NCBI RefSeq assembly: GCF_900497805.2
Contig: NW_020946557.1
Coordinates: 4,082,833 to 4,146,832 of the forward strand
Direction: 5' to 3'
From: Vombatus ursinus
Lineage: Eukaryota; Chordata; Mammalia; Diprotodontia; Vombatidae
Length of the DNA: 64,000 nucleotides
Within the stretch, counting starts at the first letter, position 1. Every line of letters begins with the position of its first letter. Shown piece by piece: positions 55,993 to 64,000 of this stretch. The position numbers and the translations under genes were made by a program. The notes under the pieces are model-generated. The model was not told the origin of the DNA, did no database searches, and saw only the letters and a program-made list of their open reading frames with translations.

Positions 55993-56150
55993 GGGGCAGC
56001 CAGGTGGCACAGTAGATAGAACACCAGCCCTGCAGTCAGGAGGACCCGAGTTCAAATCCGGTCTCAGACCAAACCCTTGACACTTACTAGCTGTGTGACC
56101 CTGGGCAAGTCACTTAACCCCAATTGCCTAAAAAAAAAATACAAATAAAA
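55993..56150 (+). repeat. Well-preserved tRNA/CORE-SINE with A-rich tail
   Basis: 'ggggcagccaggtggcacag', 'gacccgagttcaaatccggt', 'ctagctgtgtgaccctgggc', 'aagtcacttaaccccaattg' and an A-rich tail. It is close to the consensus I remember and retains A- and B-box-like promoter text. A target duplication is not clear. Confidence 0.95.
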
Positions 56151-56201
56151 GAAAGATAAAGAGTCCTTGTTCAATCTCCTTCCTTAATGCAGTAGGGATG
56201 G

Positions 56202-56324
56202 CTTTGATTTGGCCTTCAACAGAATGCATACATACATGTATACGTGTGTATATTCATATATACATACATATATAAATACTTACACACGTCTTTGTATTCC
56301 CAGCACTTGGCAATTAAATAACAG
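56202..56324 (+). repeat. Left arm of a perfect 123-bp inverted repeat
   Basis: Every base is complementary to 57746-57868 read backwards. The arm contains an ACAT/TATA microsatellite and the word 'tattcccagcacttggcaat'. The arms enclose 1,421 bp. Confidence 0.97.
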
Positions 56325-56331
56325 TACATAG

Positions 56332-56600
56332 AGGGGAGTCTGGAAGACTTGGGCTCAAATGTGGTCTCAGACACTATCTATGTGACCCTGGGCAAATAAA
56401 TTAACCTCTTCCTGCCTCTTAGTCTCCTCAACTGTAAAATGGAGATAATAGTACCTAACTCACAGGGTTATTGTGAGGATCAAATTTGTAAAGCACCTGG
56501 AACACTCTAGGTGCTCAATAAATGCTTGTTTTCTCTTATCTCTCCTAGCATAATGTCTAGCATATAATATGCATCTATAATAAATGTTGGTTGATTAGTA
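56332..56600 (+). repeat. MIR/CORE-type SINE followed by L2-type 3' end
   Basis: 'gacttgggctcaaatgtggt', 'ctatgtgaccctgggcaaat', 'aactgtaaaatggagataat', 'cagggttattgtgaggatca' and 'aggtgctcaataaatgcttg'. Then from about 56545 'agcataatgtctagcatata' and 'aataaatgttggttgatt'. Confidence 0.88.
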
Positions 56601-56604
56601 GTCC

Positions 56605-56835
56605 AGTGTTGCTGCAACAAGAATGCCAACTACATAAAATACATAAGTTTTAGTGTAAAAAATTAAAGGGCACTGTCTCTTTTTCCAGATTGTCACTAGA
56701 GTCAAGACTTAGCTATAATTCCAGGGGAATTATATGTATGCTAAGGGCTACTATGAGATAATGTGGTAATTTCATTTTCCTTGAGTTCATAAGCTTTTGG
56801 TACCTTCTGAGTTGTTAGTTTTATTATGCAGTGAT
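56605..56835. other. No recognised feature
   Basis: Unique-looking sequence between a SINE and the 7SL pseudogene. Confidence 0.45.
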
Positions 56836-56859
56836 TTTTGTTTATTTTTATTTTTTTTT

Positions 56860-57175
56860 GAGACTGCTTCTCCCTCTTTTTTCTAGGACAGATGTGCAGT
56901 AGCTAATCATGGACTGACCCCATTGATGTTCAACACAGAAGCTTTGACCTGTCCTGTTTCTAACTTGGGCTGTTTTGCCCCTCTTTAGGCAGCCTGGAGG
57001 ACCTCAGATCCCAAGGACTCACCATGTTGGTGCTGGACTTAGTGAGGTTGTCTCCATGGCCTAAGGCCTCCTGAAGCTCTGAACTCCTGAATTCATACAA
57101 TCTACCAGCTTTAGCACTGTGCCTCCCACCTCCCCCACCAGTAGCAAGGACTGCTACAGTCATGGTGCCTGGATG
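56860..57175 (-). pseudogene. 7SL (SRP) RNA retropseudogene, essentially full length
   Basis: 7SL RNA is the RNA scaffold of the signal recognition particle, which targets secretory proteins to the ER. The minus strand follows the 7SL order: 'tgtagcagtccttgctact' (5' Alu domain), 'attcaggagttcagagctt', 'cactaagtccagcaccaa' with 'catggtga' (S domain), 'ggctgcctaaagaggggc', 'ggacaggtcaaagcttctg', 'tagctactgcac' and a 3' end 'cagtctc'. An A-rich tail follows (T/A run at about 56835-56859 on +), typical of LINE-mediated retroposition. About 316 bp against ~300 nt for the gene; substitutions and a small insertion in the 5' domain make it a decayed copy. No clear target duplication. A 72-codon frame inside it is not a gene. 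Confidence 0.9.
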
Positions 57176-57179
57176 CAAG

Positions 57180-57430
57180 GATGTCTAAAGAAGTCTTTGT
57201 GGTCATAAAGCATAGTCACATAGAAGCTCTGCTTGTTACTAGATTGTTTATTGATTCCTGATATAGTCACTTTTAGTCATACTGATGAGAATGGAATGCT
57301 ATTAAAGCTAGACAACTGAGGGTCAGCAACAATTGCTGTTTCTCATTGCTCAACATTTATTCCATATTTTAAAAAGTCTTCTTGAGTTCCTAATGGAGCA
57401 CTTCAGACATCTTTATTCACACTTAGTTAA
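57180..57430. other. No recognised feature
   Basis: Unique-looking sequence inside the inverted-repeat interval. Confidence 0.45.
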
Positions 57431-57434
57431 AGAA

Positions 57435-57610
57435 TCATGGAATCATATAAGAATAATGAAATGTGGTAGAAGGGCCCTCAGAAATCATCCAGTTGAACCT
57501 TTCATTTATAGACATGTAAACTTCCAAGAAGAAAACTGATTTACCCCATGTCATACAGGGCCAGAATTTGAAATCAAGTCATCTGACTTCAAATCCAGTT
57601 GTTTTTCCAA
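57435..57610 (-). repeat. Old SINE, antisense
   Basis: 'gtagaagggccctcagaaat', 'catccagttgaacctttcat' and 'ccatgtcatacagggccaga'. Confidence 0.65.
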
Positions 57611-57745
57611 TAAAACATTCTATCTCTCAATTAAAGAAAATGAAAACTAGGCTAAAAATACTAATGACATAGCACTTTGTCCCAAAATGTGGAGATTATT
57701 ATCCATGAATTTTAAAATGTCAACTTCAAAAAGTGCTTCGTAAAT

Positions 57746-57868
57746 CTGTTATTTAATTGCCAAGTGCTGGGAATACAAAGACGTGTGTAAGTATTTATAT
57801 ATGTATGTATATATGAATATACACACGTATACATGTATGTATGCATTCTGTTGAAGGCCAAATCAAAG
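57746..57868 (-). repeat. Right arm of the perfect 123-bp inverted repeat
   Basis: Exact reverse complement of 56202-56324. Identity ends sharply at both ends (next bases G/T and T/T do not pair as required). Confidence 0.97.
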
Positions 57869-57869
57869 T

Positions 57870-58405
57870 CAATAAGTAACTTCTATTTTTATGTGGGGAT
57901 GGAACTCTCCTCATGACTTGGTTGCTATTAGAGGTTAAAAAACAATAAAAACATTCATTTTTGTCCTAGTACAAATTCCATTTAGTTGAATTATCCTGTG
58001 GTCTCTGACAACTAGACCTCCAAGAGAAAAGAAGAAAAACTCTCCCAGATTGCTGGAAAAGTTGCCAGCTGAAATGCATTAGATGACATCAACAATGCAT
58101 TTTCTCTTGTTTCCTTCCCTTTTGACAGCCCAAATTTCATAAAGTGCAGTGCCATTTCTAGAATGAAGATCAGGTTCTAATGGACACAATAGGCCTTACT
58201 TCCCAAGTATATGCATTTGTTCACTTCTCTCTCCTTGATCTTCTCTCTTTTAGTTTACCTCCGGTAGACTCTTTGCTTCTCTCTACTTCTTACTACTTAC
58301 TTGAGGGAGAAATAAGTCAAGGGAAAGCCATTCACTCTCATTCCCTCTTGCATCTTGTTGTAAGACGTAATTCATTGACTACATTTGGACAAATCTTGAA
58401 TTTTT
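57870..58405. other. No recognised feature
   Basis: Unique-looking sequence. A 75-codon frame at 58180-58407 has no family signature. Confidence 0.45.
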
Positions 58406-58415
58406 GAGGCTAAAA

Positions 58416-58618
58416 CAGGGGTGGGGAACCTGCGGCCTCGAGGTCACATGTGACCTTCTAGGTCCTTGGGTGTGGCCTTTTGACTGAGTCCAAGTATTAC
58501 GGAACAAATCGTTTTATTAAGGGGATTTGTTCTTGAAGTTTTGATTCAGTCAAAGGACTGCACTTGAGGACCTACAGGGCCACAAGTGGCCTTGAGGCTG
58601 CAGGTTCCCCACCCCCAG
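58416..58618. mobile_element. Palindromic hAT-type MITE, 203 bp, full length
   Basis: Starts 'caggggtggggaacctg' and ends 'caggttccccacccccag'. 8-bp sites 'ggctaaaa' (58408-58415) and 'ggctaaag' (58619-58626) match at 7 of 8 positions. The two halves are near reverse complements over ~100 bp. No coding capacity; movement would have needed a hAT transposase from elsewhere. Confidence 0.92.
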
Positions 58619-58734
58619 GGCTAAAGGACAACACGAATGCTGTACTTAATATGAAGGAAACTACTGCAACTCTCAGTCTTCACTCCCTCAATGTGACTTT
58701 CTTCTGGGTCAGAGGCAATGTACTAAGCTTAGAC

Positions 58735-59100
58735 TCTCATTCATTGAGTAAACAGTCTTATTTAGTGTCAGGCACTGCTGATGCAAAGACACAAATAAAA
58801 CAATGTTGCCCTCAAGAAGCATACATTTTGTTGGGAGAAAACACCCGTACAATGTAATATGTATATCTCTTTTAATAAGATATTTATAGAATAGGCATTG
58901 ATTTAAGATATATACAAAGAAATTTGGAGGGGGAAGACATTAGCAAGTAAGGGTATCAGCAAAGGCCTCATATAGGAAGTGCCACGTAAGCTGAGTTCTG
59001 AAAGGAGCAAGAGAAATCTCAGCAGAATAGGTGAGGAGGCCACGGGTTTCAGGCATAGGGGATAGCCTGTGCAAGGGTATACACTTAGGAGATACTATGA
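58735..59100 (-). mobile_element. L2 LINE 3' part, antisense
   Basis: 'agtgtcaggcactgctgatg', 'ccctcaagaagcatacattt', 'gtaagctgagttctgaaagg', 'gtttcaggcataggggatag' and 'cctgtgcaagggtatacact'. Confidence 0.8.
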
Positions 59101-59118
59101 TAATAGCAGTTGAGGAAT

Positions 59119-59220
59119 CAACCATTCAACATTTATTGAATACCTACTATGTGTACTATGTGCCACAAACTGGCTGAGGACACAAAAAACAAAACAAAAC
59201 AAAACAAAAAAAAAATGAAA
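59119..59220 (-). repeat. L2/MIR-type end, antisense, with (AAAAC)n run
   Basis: 'accattcaacatttattgaa', 'tacctactatgtgtactatg' and then 'aaaacaaaacaaaacaaaac'. Confidence 0.7.
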
Positions 59221-59224
59221 CAGG

Positions 59225-60685
59225 CCCTTCCTCCAAGGACCACCATATCAGGGAAATGCCTAATATACATATAGCAAACTTTCTGTAACAAAGGTGCCCA
59301 AATGAAAAAAAAAATTGAAAATTTACTGGGTATTTCTTTGACCCATGTGGTCAGTGATGTAGGATCAATCAATAATCTTGCTCATCTGACATTCCATCAT
59401 ATGGTCCTGATTATGAGTTTTTCTCTACCTACTACAGGGATTCTTTTTACAGATTTTCCTTTACTGAAGATTTCTTGGCCATGATTAGAGAGAAGCTCGT
59501 TTTCTATAGAAACAATAAGCAAAGTGAAGATGACTGAGTTTGGTTGATAGAAAAACTACTACTAGAAAACTCTACAAACAGAAAAAAAAAATCCCATGAA
59601 TTAACCACCCTTTCCTTCTTACAACTGCTAAGAGCAGCTAAAATGACTATTTAAATAAGAAAGCTGTATAAAATATGGCCCTCCTCCTTCTTGTTTGTTG
59701 TTGTAATTTAATCACTTCTAACTGTTCAATAAACAGATATGTTTCTGGGCTGAGATGCTTGTTGTTCCAAAAATGATTCCTAGGCTTCTAAGGAAGAGGA
59801 AAACAGGAAATAGTTGCTGATAAGGAAATACATTATAAACTGCTCTATGCTTGAACACACATGTGGAAATTTAATTGACTTCAACAAAAATTATGATGAT
59901 ATTTGTGGATTTAATTTAAAAAATGAAGGTTTTGTTTCAGAGGCTGAATTTTATAGTACATTCCTAAGTGATTTTGCCATGATTAAAGGGTATACATCAG
60001 AACTGAAATGGTCCAATAGCATTTTGTTTCATAGCTGGTATTTTAAATACCTAAAAAATTCCTGGAACATGAAAATTGACCCTTTTGTTCCTCAGTAATG
60101 ATAGACTTGCATAGGTCCCCTTACCTACCTTCGGTGAATGCCAAGTGGTGGTGAGTTGGGAGTGTGGTAGGTTACTGGGAGAAACAATGGCCTAACATCC
60201 ACCAATGAATGCCATCTGCTTTCTGACACTCGTGCTAAGTCATGAGAGAAGAAACCTAAAAGGGGCAAGGTAGCAGGATTACACTGTGCTATGCAATTAT
60301 TCTTATGAGATTTATATAGCTCCATAAATGAACACCATGCTGCAATAAAAAATAAATGTCAAAATCAATAGGAACCCTTGCTGTTCAATTCTCATACTTT
60401 GTGAATTTGAATGCAGGCAATTTAAAGCATTATTCTTTTCCTTGTCATTATTGATAATTTTTCTGGTTTAGATTACATTTTATATGGAATTCTACTTTCA
60501 AGTTCAACAGTTCCACAAAGTCACTGGTCTAAAGAAACAAAAACAAAAACCAACTCCTCTCAAAAATGAAGAAGGAAAAATTTCAGGTGTAGAAGTTGTG
60601 ATGATTTCAGTTATTTAGAAAGAATGCCAAGCTTTTTACACATTAATTTGAAAGTTCAACACTTTCATATCCTTAAAGCCAAGAA
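59225..60685. other. No recognised feature
   Basis: About 1.5 kb of repeat-poor, AT-rich sequence. A 94-codon frame at 59814-60098 has no family signature and no splice or promoter context I can support. Confidence 0.4.
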
Positions 60686-60689
60686 TAAT

Positions 60690-60800
60690 AATTACATTCA
60701 TATAGTGTTCTACAGTCTGCAAAAGGTTCTTCTCATAACCACCACATGAGGCAGGTAACTTGCAGATGTTTTGCCCATTTCACACCTGTGAACCCTTCTT
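60690..60800 (-). repeat. MIR fragment, antisense
   Basis: 'aattacattcatatagtgtt', 'ctacagtctgcaaaaggttc' and 'ttttgcccatttcacac'. Confidence 0.6.
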
Positions 60801-61050
60801 AAGCAGGTGAGAACAGAGATGCTTAAATTAAATCCCTGAAGTTTTAATTGTTGAAACTGTGCAGTAAAAATCTGACACACTAATGCTGTGTCCAATACAA
60901 TTCTGAGCAATGAGTGCAAGTGAGTCTTGCCCAAAATGACACTCTTAGGGAGGGTGAGTAGGCAGATGTGAAATTAAATATGGACCTCTAAGAGATACTG
61001 CATATAAGAGATAAAGACTGGGAAAATTTTAAACATTTTCTTGCAAGGAA

Positions 61051-61078
61051 TTATACACACACACACACACACACACAC
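61051..61078. repeat. (AC)n microsatellite
   Basis: About 14 uninterrupted AC units. Confidence 0.97.
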
Positions 61079-61245
61079 CTTAAAAGGATTCCCTTTGAAA
61101 TCTAGATTGAAATGCTCTTCACAAAGAATGACAGACTGCAAGGAGGAAGAGAAAGAGAAAGTGTCACAACTCAGAGAAAAAAAAAACAACTCAAATCTCT
61201 AGAGCTTGGGAAGGATTATTCCAATAACTCATGTTTATATAGATG

Positions 61246-61448
61246 CAGGGATGGGGAACCTGTGGCCTCAAGGCTACATGTGGCCCCCTGGGTCCTAAAG
61301 TGTTGCCCTTTGACTGAATCCGAATTTCACAGAACAAATCCCTTTACTTAAAGGATTTGTTCCGCAAAACTTGGACTCAGTCAAAAGGTCACACTCAAGG
61401 ACTTAGAAGGCCACATGTGGCCTCAAGGCCTCAGGTTCCCCACCCCTG
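61246..61448. mobile_element. Palindromic hAT-type MITE, 203 bp, full length
   Basis: Same length and family as the copy at 58416. It starts 'cagggatggggaacctg' and ends 'caggttccccacccctg'. Flanks 'atatagatg' and 'atatagag' look like an 8-bp duplication with one later inserted base. The halves pair over ~100 bp around a central 'tttacttaaagg'-type loop. Confidence 0.92.
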
Positions 61449-61454
61449 ATATAG

Positions 61455-61675
61455 AGCTTAAAGGTTCCAAAATAAGTCTGATTACTCAGTGCCTGCTTCA
61501 GCACATTGATTAATTTTAGAGGAAGTATAAAAAACAAAACAGCCCCACAGAATACGGGTTCCAATTAGCAGAATACAATTTTAAGAAGCAACAGACATTC
61601 TCTTTTAACAATTAAAAGTATTCAAAACTAATTAGAAGTGTTAAAACCATAGGCATATTTTGGACCATCACTCTT
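61455..61675. other. No recognised feature
   Basis: A phrase at about 61491 ('gtgcctgcttcagcacattg') faintly recalls U6 snRNA but the match does not continue. Confidence 0.4.
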
Positions 61676-61679
61676 TTCC

Positions 61680-62530
61680 TTGGGGAAAAGAAAACAAGCC
61701 AGCATCTTTTTACTTCTTAGTGGTATGAGTTTGCGTGTAAAAATGTTGTAGTTTATGAAGCTGTTAACATTCTTTTCCTGTCAGCACAATTGGAAGTAAG
61801 AATCTACATGTGATAAAGTTAAAATATGAAAGTGCTGCTTTAGGAAGTACAATATAAGCCGTGCTTGTTCTTAACCCAATAATGTGGAACAGAAAAATCC
61901 AAGAAGCCACAGAAAATTGCTCTATGGGGCCCTGTAACGAAAGCATAATTGCAGCTCTAACTCTAACCCGTTCACTCTATTTAGGGAAAAATAGGTGAAA
62001 GCTGTGCTTCCGTTGGAAATTATCCAAGTTTCTAAATGTAGAGTGTACAATGACAATGTGGAAAGGAGCTGCCCCAGATTCAAACTGAAGTGAGATTTGA
62101 AAATGTTCTAAACATTAGGCAGTGATGCCCTCTACCCTGAGAATCTGCTGTGTTCTGATTGGAGCCTAAAAAGTACTCCTGTTTTATTCTATTTTCAGAG
62201 CTTTTCCTATTCTGACCTGCTTCATGTTTTTCCCTTTTAAATAAGGAGGGCAGGCTTGAAACTGAAGAATCAGGATTTTAGCTAGATGCTATATCAGCAG
62301 GCTCCTCACTCCACATCCTAATAAGTCATTCTTTCATTCAGTGTGGGCGCTTTGGCATTGACTCTAGGTTCAAAGGTTGCCCTCAGAATTGTTTTGTATG
62401 GACTACAATGAAGAAGGACAACCAATTGTTCACCTGACATAAATTCTTCATTAAACTGTAGCTGAAATGATGTTTTACAAACTAGCAAGTGTGCTGCATT
62501 GTTTGAACTGAGAGCAACTTGGGTCTAAAA
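61680..62530. other. Repeat-free block, possible conserved noncoding DNA
   Basis: About 850 bp with no repeat I can recognise, bounded by a MITE and a MIR, in a window where most intervals of this length hold at least one repeat. No coding signal. Function is unknown. Confidence 0.3.
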
Positions 62531-62624
62531 GTGCAGAAGTGAATGGAAGACAAGTTAGAAAGGGTCAGAGTCATGCTGTGGTTCAGCTTCTTTATGCTCT
62601 AGGAACTGGGATACTCCTCAAGGG

Positions 62625-62950
62625 GATCAATAATGATAATGGCTCACATTTATATAATAGTTTATGGTTTACAAAGCACTTGATATACATTATTTCATTT
62701 GATCTTCTTGTGACCCTAGGAAGTAGATGCTATCATGAACTCCATTTTAGCTCTGATCAAATGAGATATTTGTAAAGCACTTAGCACAATTCCTGGCACA
62801 TAGTAAGCACTTAATCAATGTTTATTCCCTCCCCCCTTTTATATTTGAGGACATTGAGGATCAGAGAGGTAATGACTCATTAAGATTTTAGGATGCTTCT
62901 AAGGTGGAATGCAAATTCAAGTTTTCCTGACTACAACTCCATTAAATTAA
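62625..62950 (-). repeat. MIR-type SINE, antisense, split by a + strand MIR 3' end
   Basis: Outer reversed pieces are 'ttatataatagtttatggtt', 'ccattttag' and 'tgaggacattgaggatcaga'. The inner + piece (about 62757-62840) reads 'aaatgagatatttgtaaagc', 'cctggcacatagtaagcact' and 'taatcaatgtttatt'. Confidence 0.82.
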
Positions 62951-63029
62951 CAACCATGCCATGCTGCTTCCAAGCCCTAAGCAATCAACAGAGTCTATAT
63001 TCCTTAAAATGCCCATTGTTATAACTGTC

Positions 63030-63110
63030 AATTAATCAATCAACACACATTTATTAGGCACCTACTATGTTCCAAGCACTATACTAGGCACTGGGGATAA
63101 AAATACAAAC
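63030..63110 (-). mobile_element. L2-type end, antisense
   Basis: 'acatttattaggcacctact', 'ttccaagcactatactaggc' and 'actggggataaaaatac'. Confidence 0.8.
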
Positions 63111-63114
63111 GATT

Positions 63115-63695
63115 ATATAATACCTACAATTCAAAGTTGTTGAAAATACTCAATAAAGACAAGTAGGCATTCCATTGTATTTGTAACATATTTTATCTAA
63201 ATCTACTGGAGGAAAAAAAATAGACCTATTGAGTCACCAGCAACTACTTCTTTACTTACAAGACATACCATACGTATTACAAAAAAGAAGGCTCCCCTAC
63301 AGATAGAATTAGAAGGATTTATTGAGTCACAGCATTCTCTTCTCTCACTAACTCGAAAACTCCAGCAATGGGAAAAGAAGAAAAAATATGGCAATTCCCA
63401 TTCACTCTCTTTTCATTGAGCATAGTGGAATGAATTTCTCATAGAAATAATGTAAAGAATTATGGTTATATAGGCAGATCAGCCTACAGATATCTAACTC
63501 ACCACCACCGAAAGCTGAAACAGTATTTCATCTAACCCAAATCCTCAGGAACTGTGGATAGGTGGATTTCTTTTTAAAGATAAAGTTTATCCTTTAATCG
63601 CACTATTTTTTTCATTTTAACAAATTGGAAGTCAAGAAAACTTGAATTTGCATTCCATCTTAGTTACATACTAAAATCTTGAATGAGTTAAAAGA
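63115..63695. other. No recognised feature
   Basis: Unique-looking sequence. Short frames only. Confidence 0.45.
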
Positions 63696-63701
63696 CATCC
63701 T

Positions 63702-63790
63702 GGCAAAGTGGATAAGACAACTGGCCTTGAGGTCAGGAAGTTACCACCTCTGATTACACTGGCGAGGTGACCCTGGGTAAGTTTTACCAT
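63702..63790 (+). repeat. tRNA-headed SINE, 5' part
   Basis: 'ctggcaaagtggataagaca', 'ttgaggtcaggaagttacca' and 'gaggtgaccctgggtaagtt'. Confidence 0.7.
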
Positions 63791-64000
63791 CAACTATCCC
63801 AATGCTCTAGACAGCTAAGGCTAAACATTGTAGAAAAGATGCTAATCTGCATTGGTAGATGGGTTTCCTCACTTCCTTTAATGAAATCACAAGTCCAGTC
63901 CTTGCCCCTATCCCTATGTGTAACATAACGATAAATAAATTTTGAAGGAAGGCCTGAAAGCTCCTAAGAGTAGAAAGTGCTTATGGTGCAATGACTTTTT

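Noticed and set aside
55993-56070. tRNA gene
   Set aside because: A- and B-box-like words are those of a SINE head. No complete cloverleaf with an anticodon stem could be drawn, and the SINE body follows directly.
56960-57178. 72-codon frame (-) with a glycine-rich start
   Set aside because: Lies inside the 7SL RNA retropseudogene.
61491-61560. U6 snRNA pseudogene
   Set aside because: Only the first ~15 bases resemble U6 and the rest does not follow.
1-64000. LTR retrovirus or other capsid/envelope-bearing element
   Set aside because: I found no paired LTR-like termini, primer-binding site or gag/pol/env-like text. Some unclassified stretches (e.g. 33.2-34.1, 34.5-35.1, 55.4-56.0 kb) could hide an unnamed repeat but have no diagnostic feature.
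1-64000. CRISPR array or bacterial-type operon
   Set aside because: The repeats present are eukaryotic interspersed repeats and microsatellites. There is no regular repeat-spacer pattern.

Overview
The window reads as mammalian, most likely marsupial, nuclear DNA. It is AT-rich and CpG-poor and is packed with old and moderately old interspersed repeats. The marsupial indication comes from many tRNA-headed CORE-SINEs, several carrying an RTE/BovB-type tail (the 'ggcaaaccactccagtatctttgcc...ggggtcac' block ending in AAC repeats), from L1 3' ends of the kind I know from opossum-like genomes, and from abundant L2 and CR1/L3 fragments. I could not identify a host protein-coding exon. No open frame exceeds 155 codons, and none showed a family signature apart from LINE reverse-transcriptase fossils. 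The window is therefore best read as intergenic or deep intronic sequence. Species and chromosome cannot be told from the sequence.

Layout. 1-8 kb: two L1 3' ends, an L2 copy broken by an antisense L1 fragment, and an antisense CR1/L3 copy (from 3625) that carries a SINE with a perfect 12-bp target duplication and runs into a 10-N gap. The missing continuation of this L3 lies 2.5 kb downstream, bounded by the same 47-bp strings that flank the gap; this looks like an assembly error. 8-18 kb: scattered MIR/CORE-SINEs, an RTE-type tail, a compound AT/TG/GA microsatellite and long stretches without recognised repeats. 18-24 kb: three L2 copies, including a 1.6-kb minus-strand reverse-transcriptase fossil. 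24-31 kb: SINEs, a CTG/CTA-type trinucleotide tract and several kb of unrecognised sequence. 31.6-33.2 kb: a 1.6-kb plus-strand L2. 34-44 kb: the most nested part, with L2, L3 and SINE layers, a small mariner-like MITE and hAT-like remnants. 44-53 kb: a G-rich purine tract, a repeat-free block with a perfect hairpin, an old L1, two L2 copies and a 241-bp hAT-like element. 53-64 kb: a second gap, a well-preserved SINE, a perfect 123-bp inverted repeat enclosing a full-length 7SL RNA retropseudogene, two 203-bp palindromic hAT-type MITEs 2.6 kb apart, and a repeat-poor block at 61.7-62.5 kb.

No set of genes works together here. The history is one of retrotransposition (L2, L3, L1 and the SINEs they mobilised), small DNA transposons, and one recent-looking inverted duplication. 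I recognised no LTR retrovirus, Polinton, CRISPR array or functional RNA gene. All family calls rest on reading the sequence against remembered consensus sequences, so boundaries of old repeats are good to roughly 10-30 bp unless a target duplication is cited.
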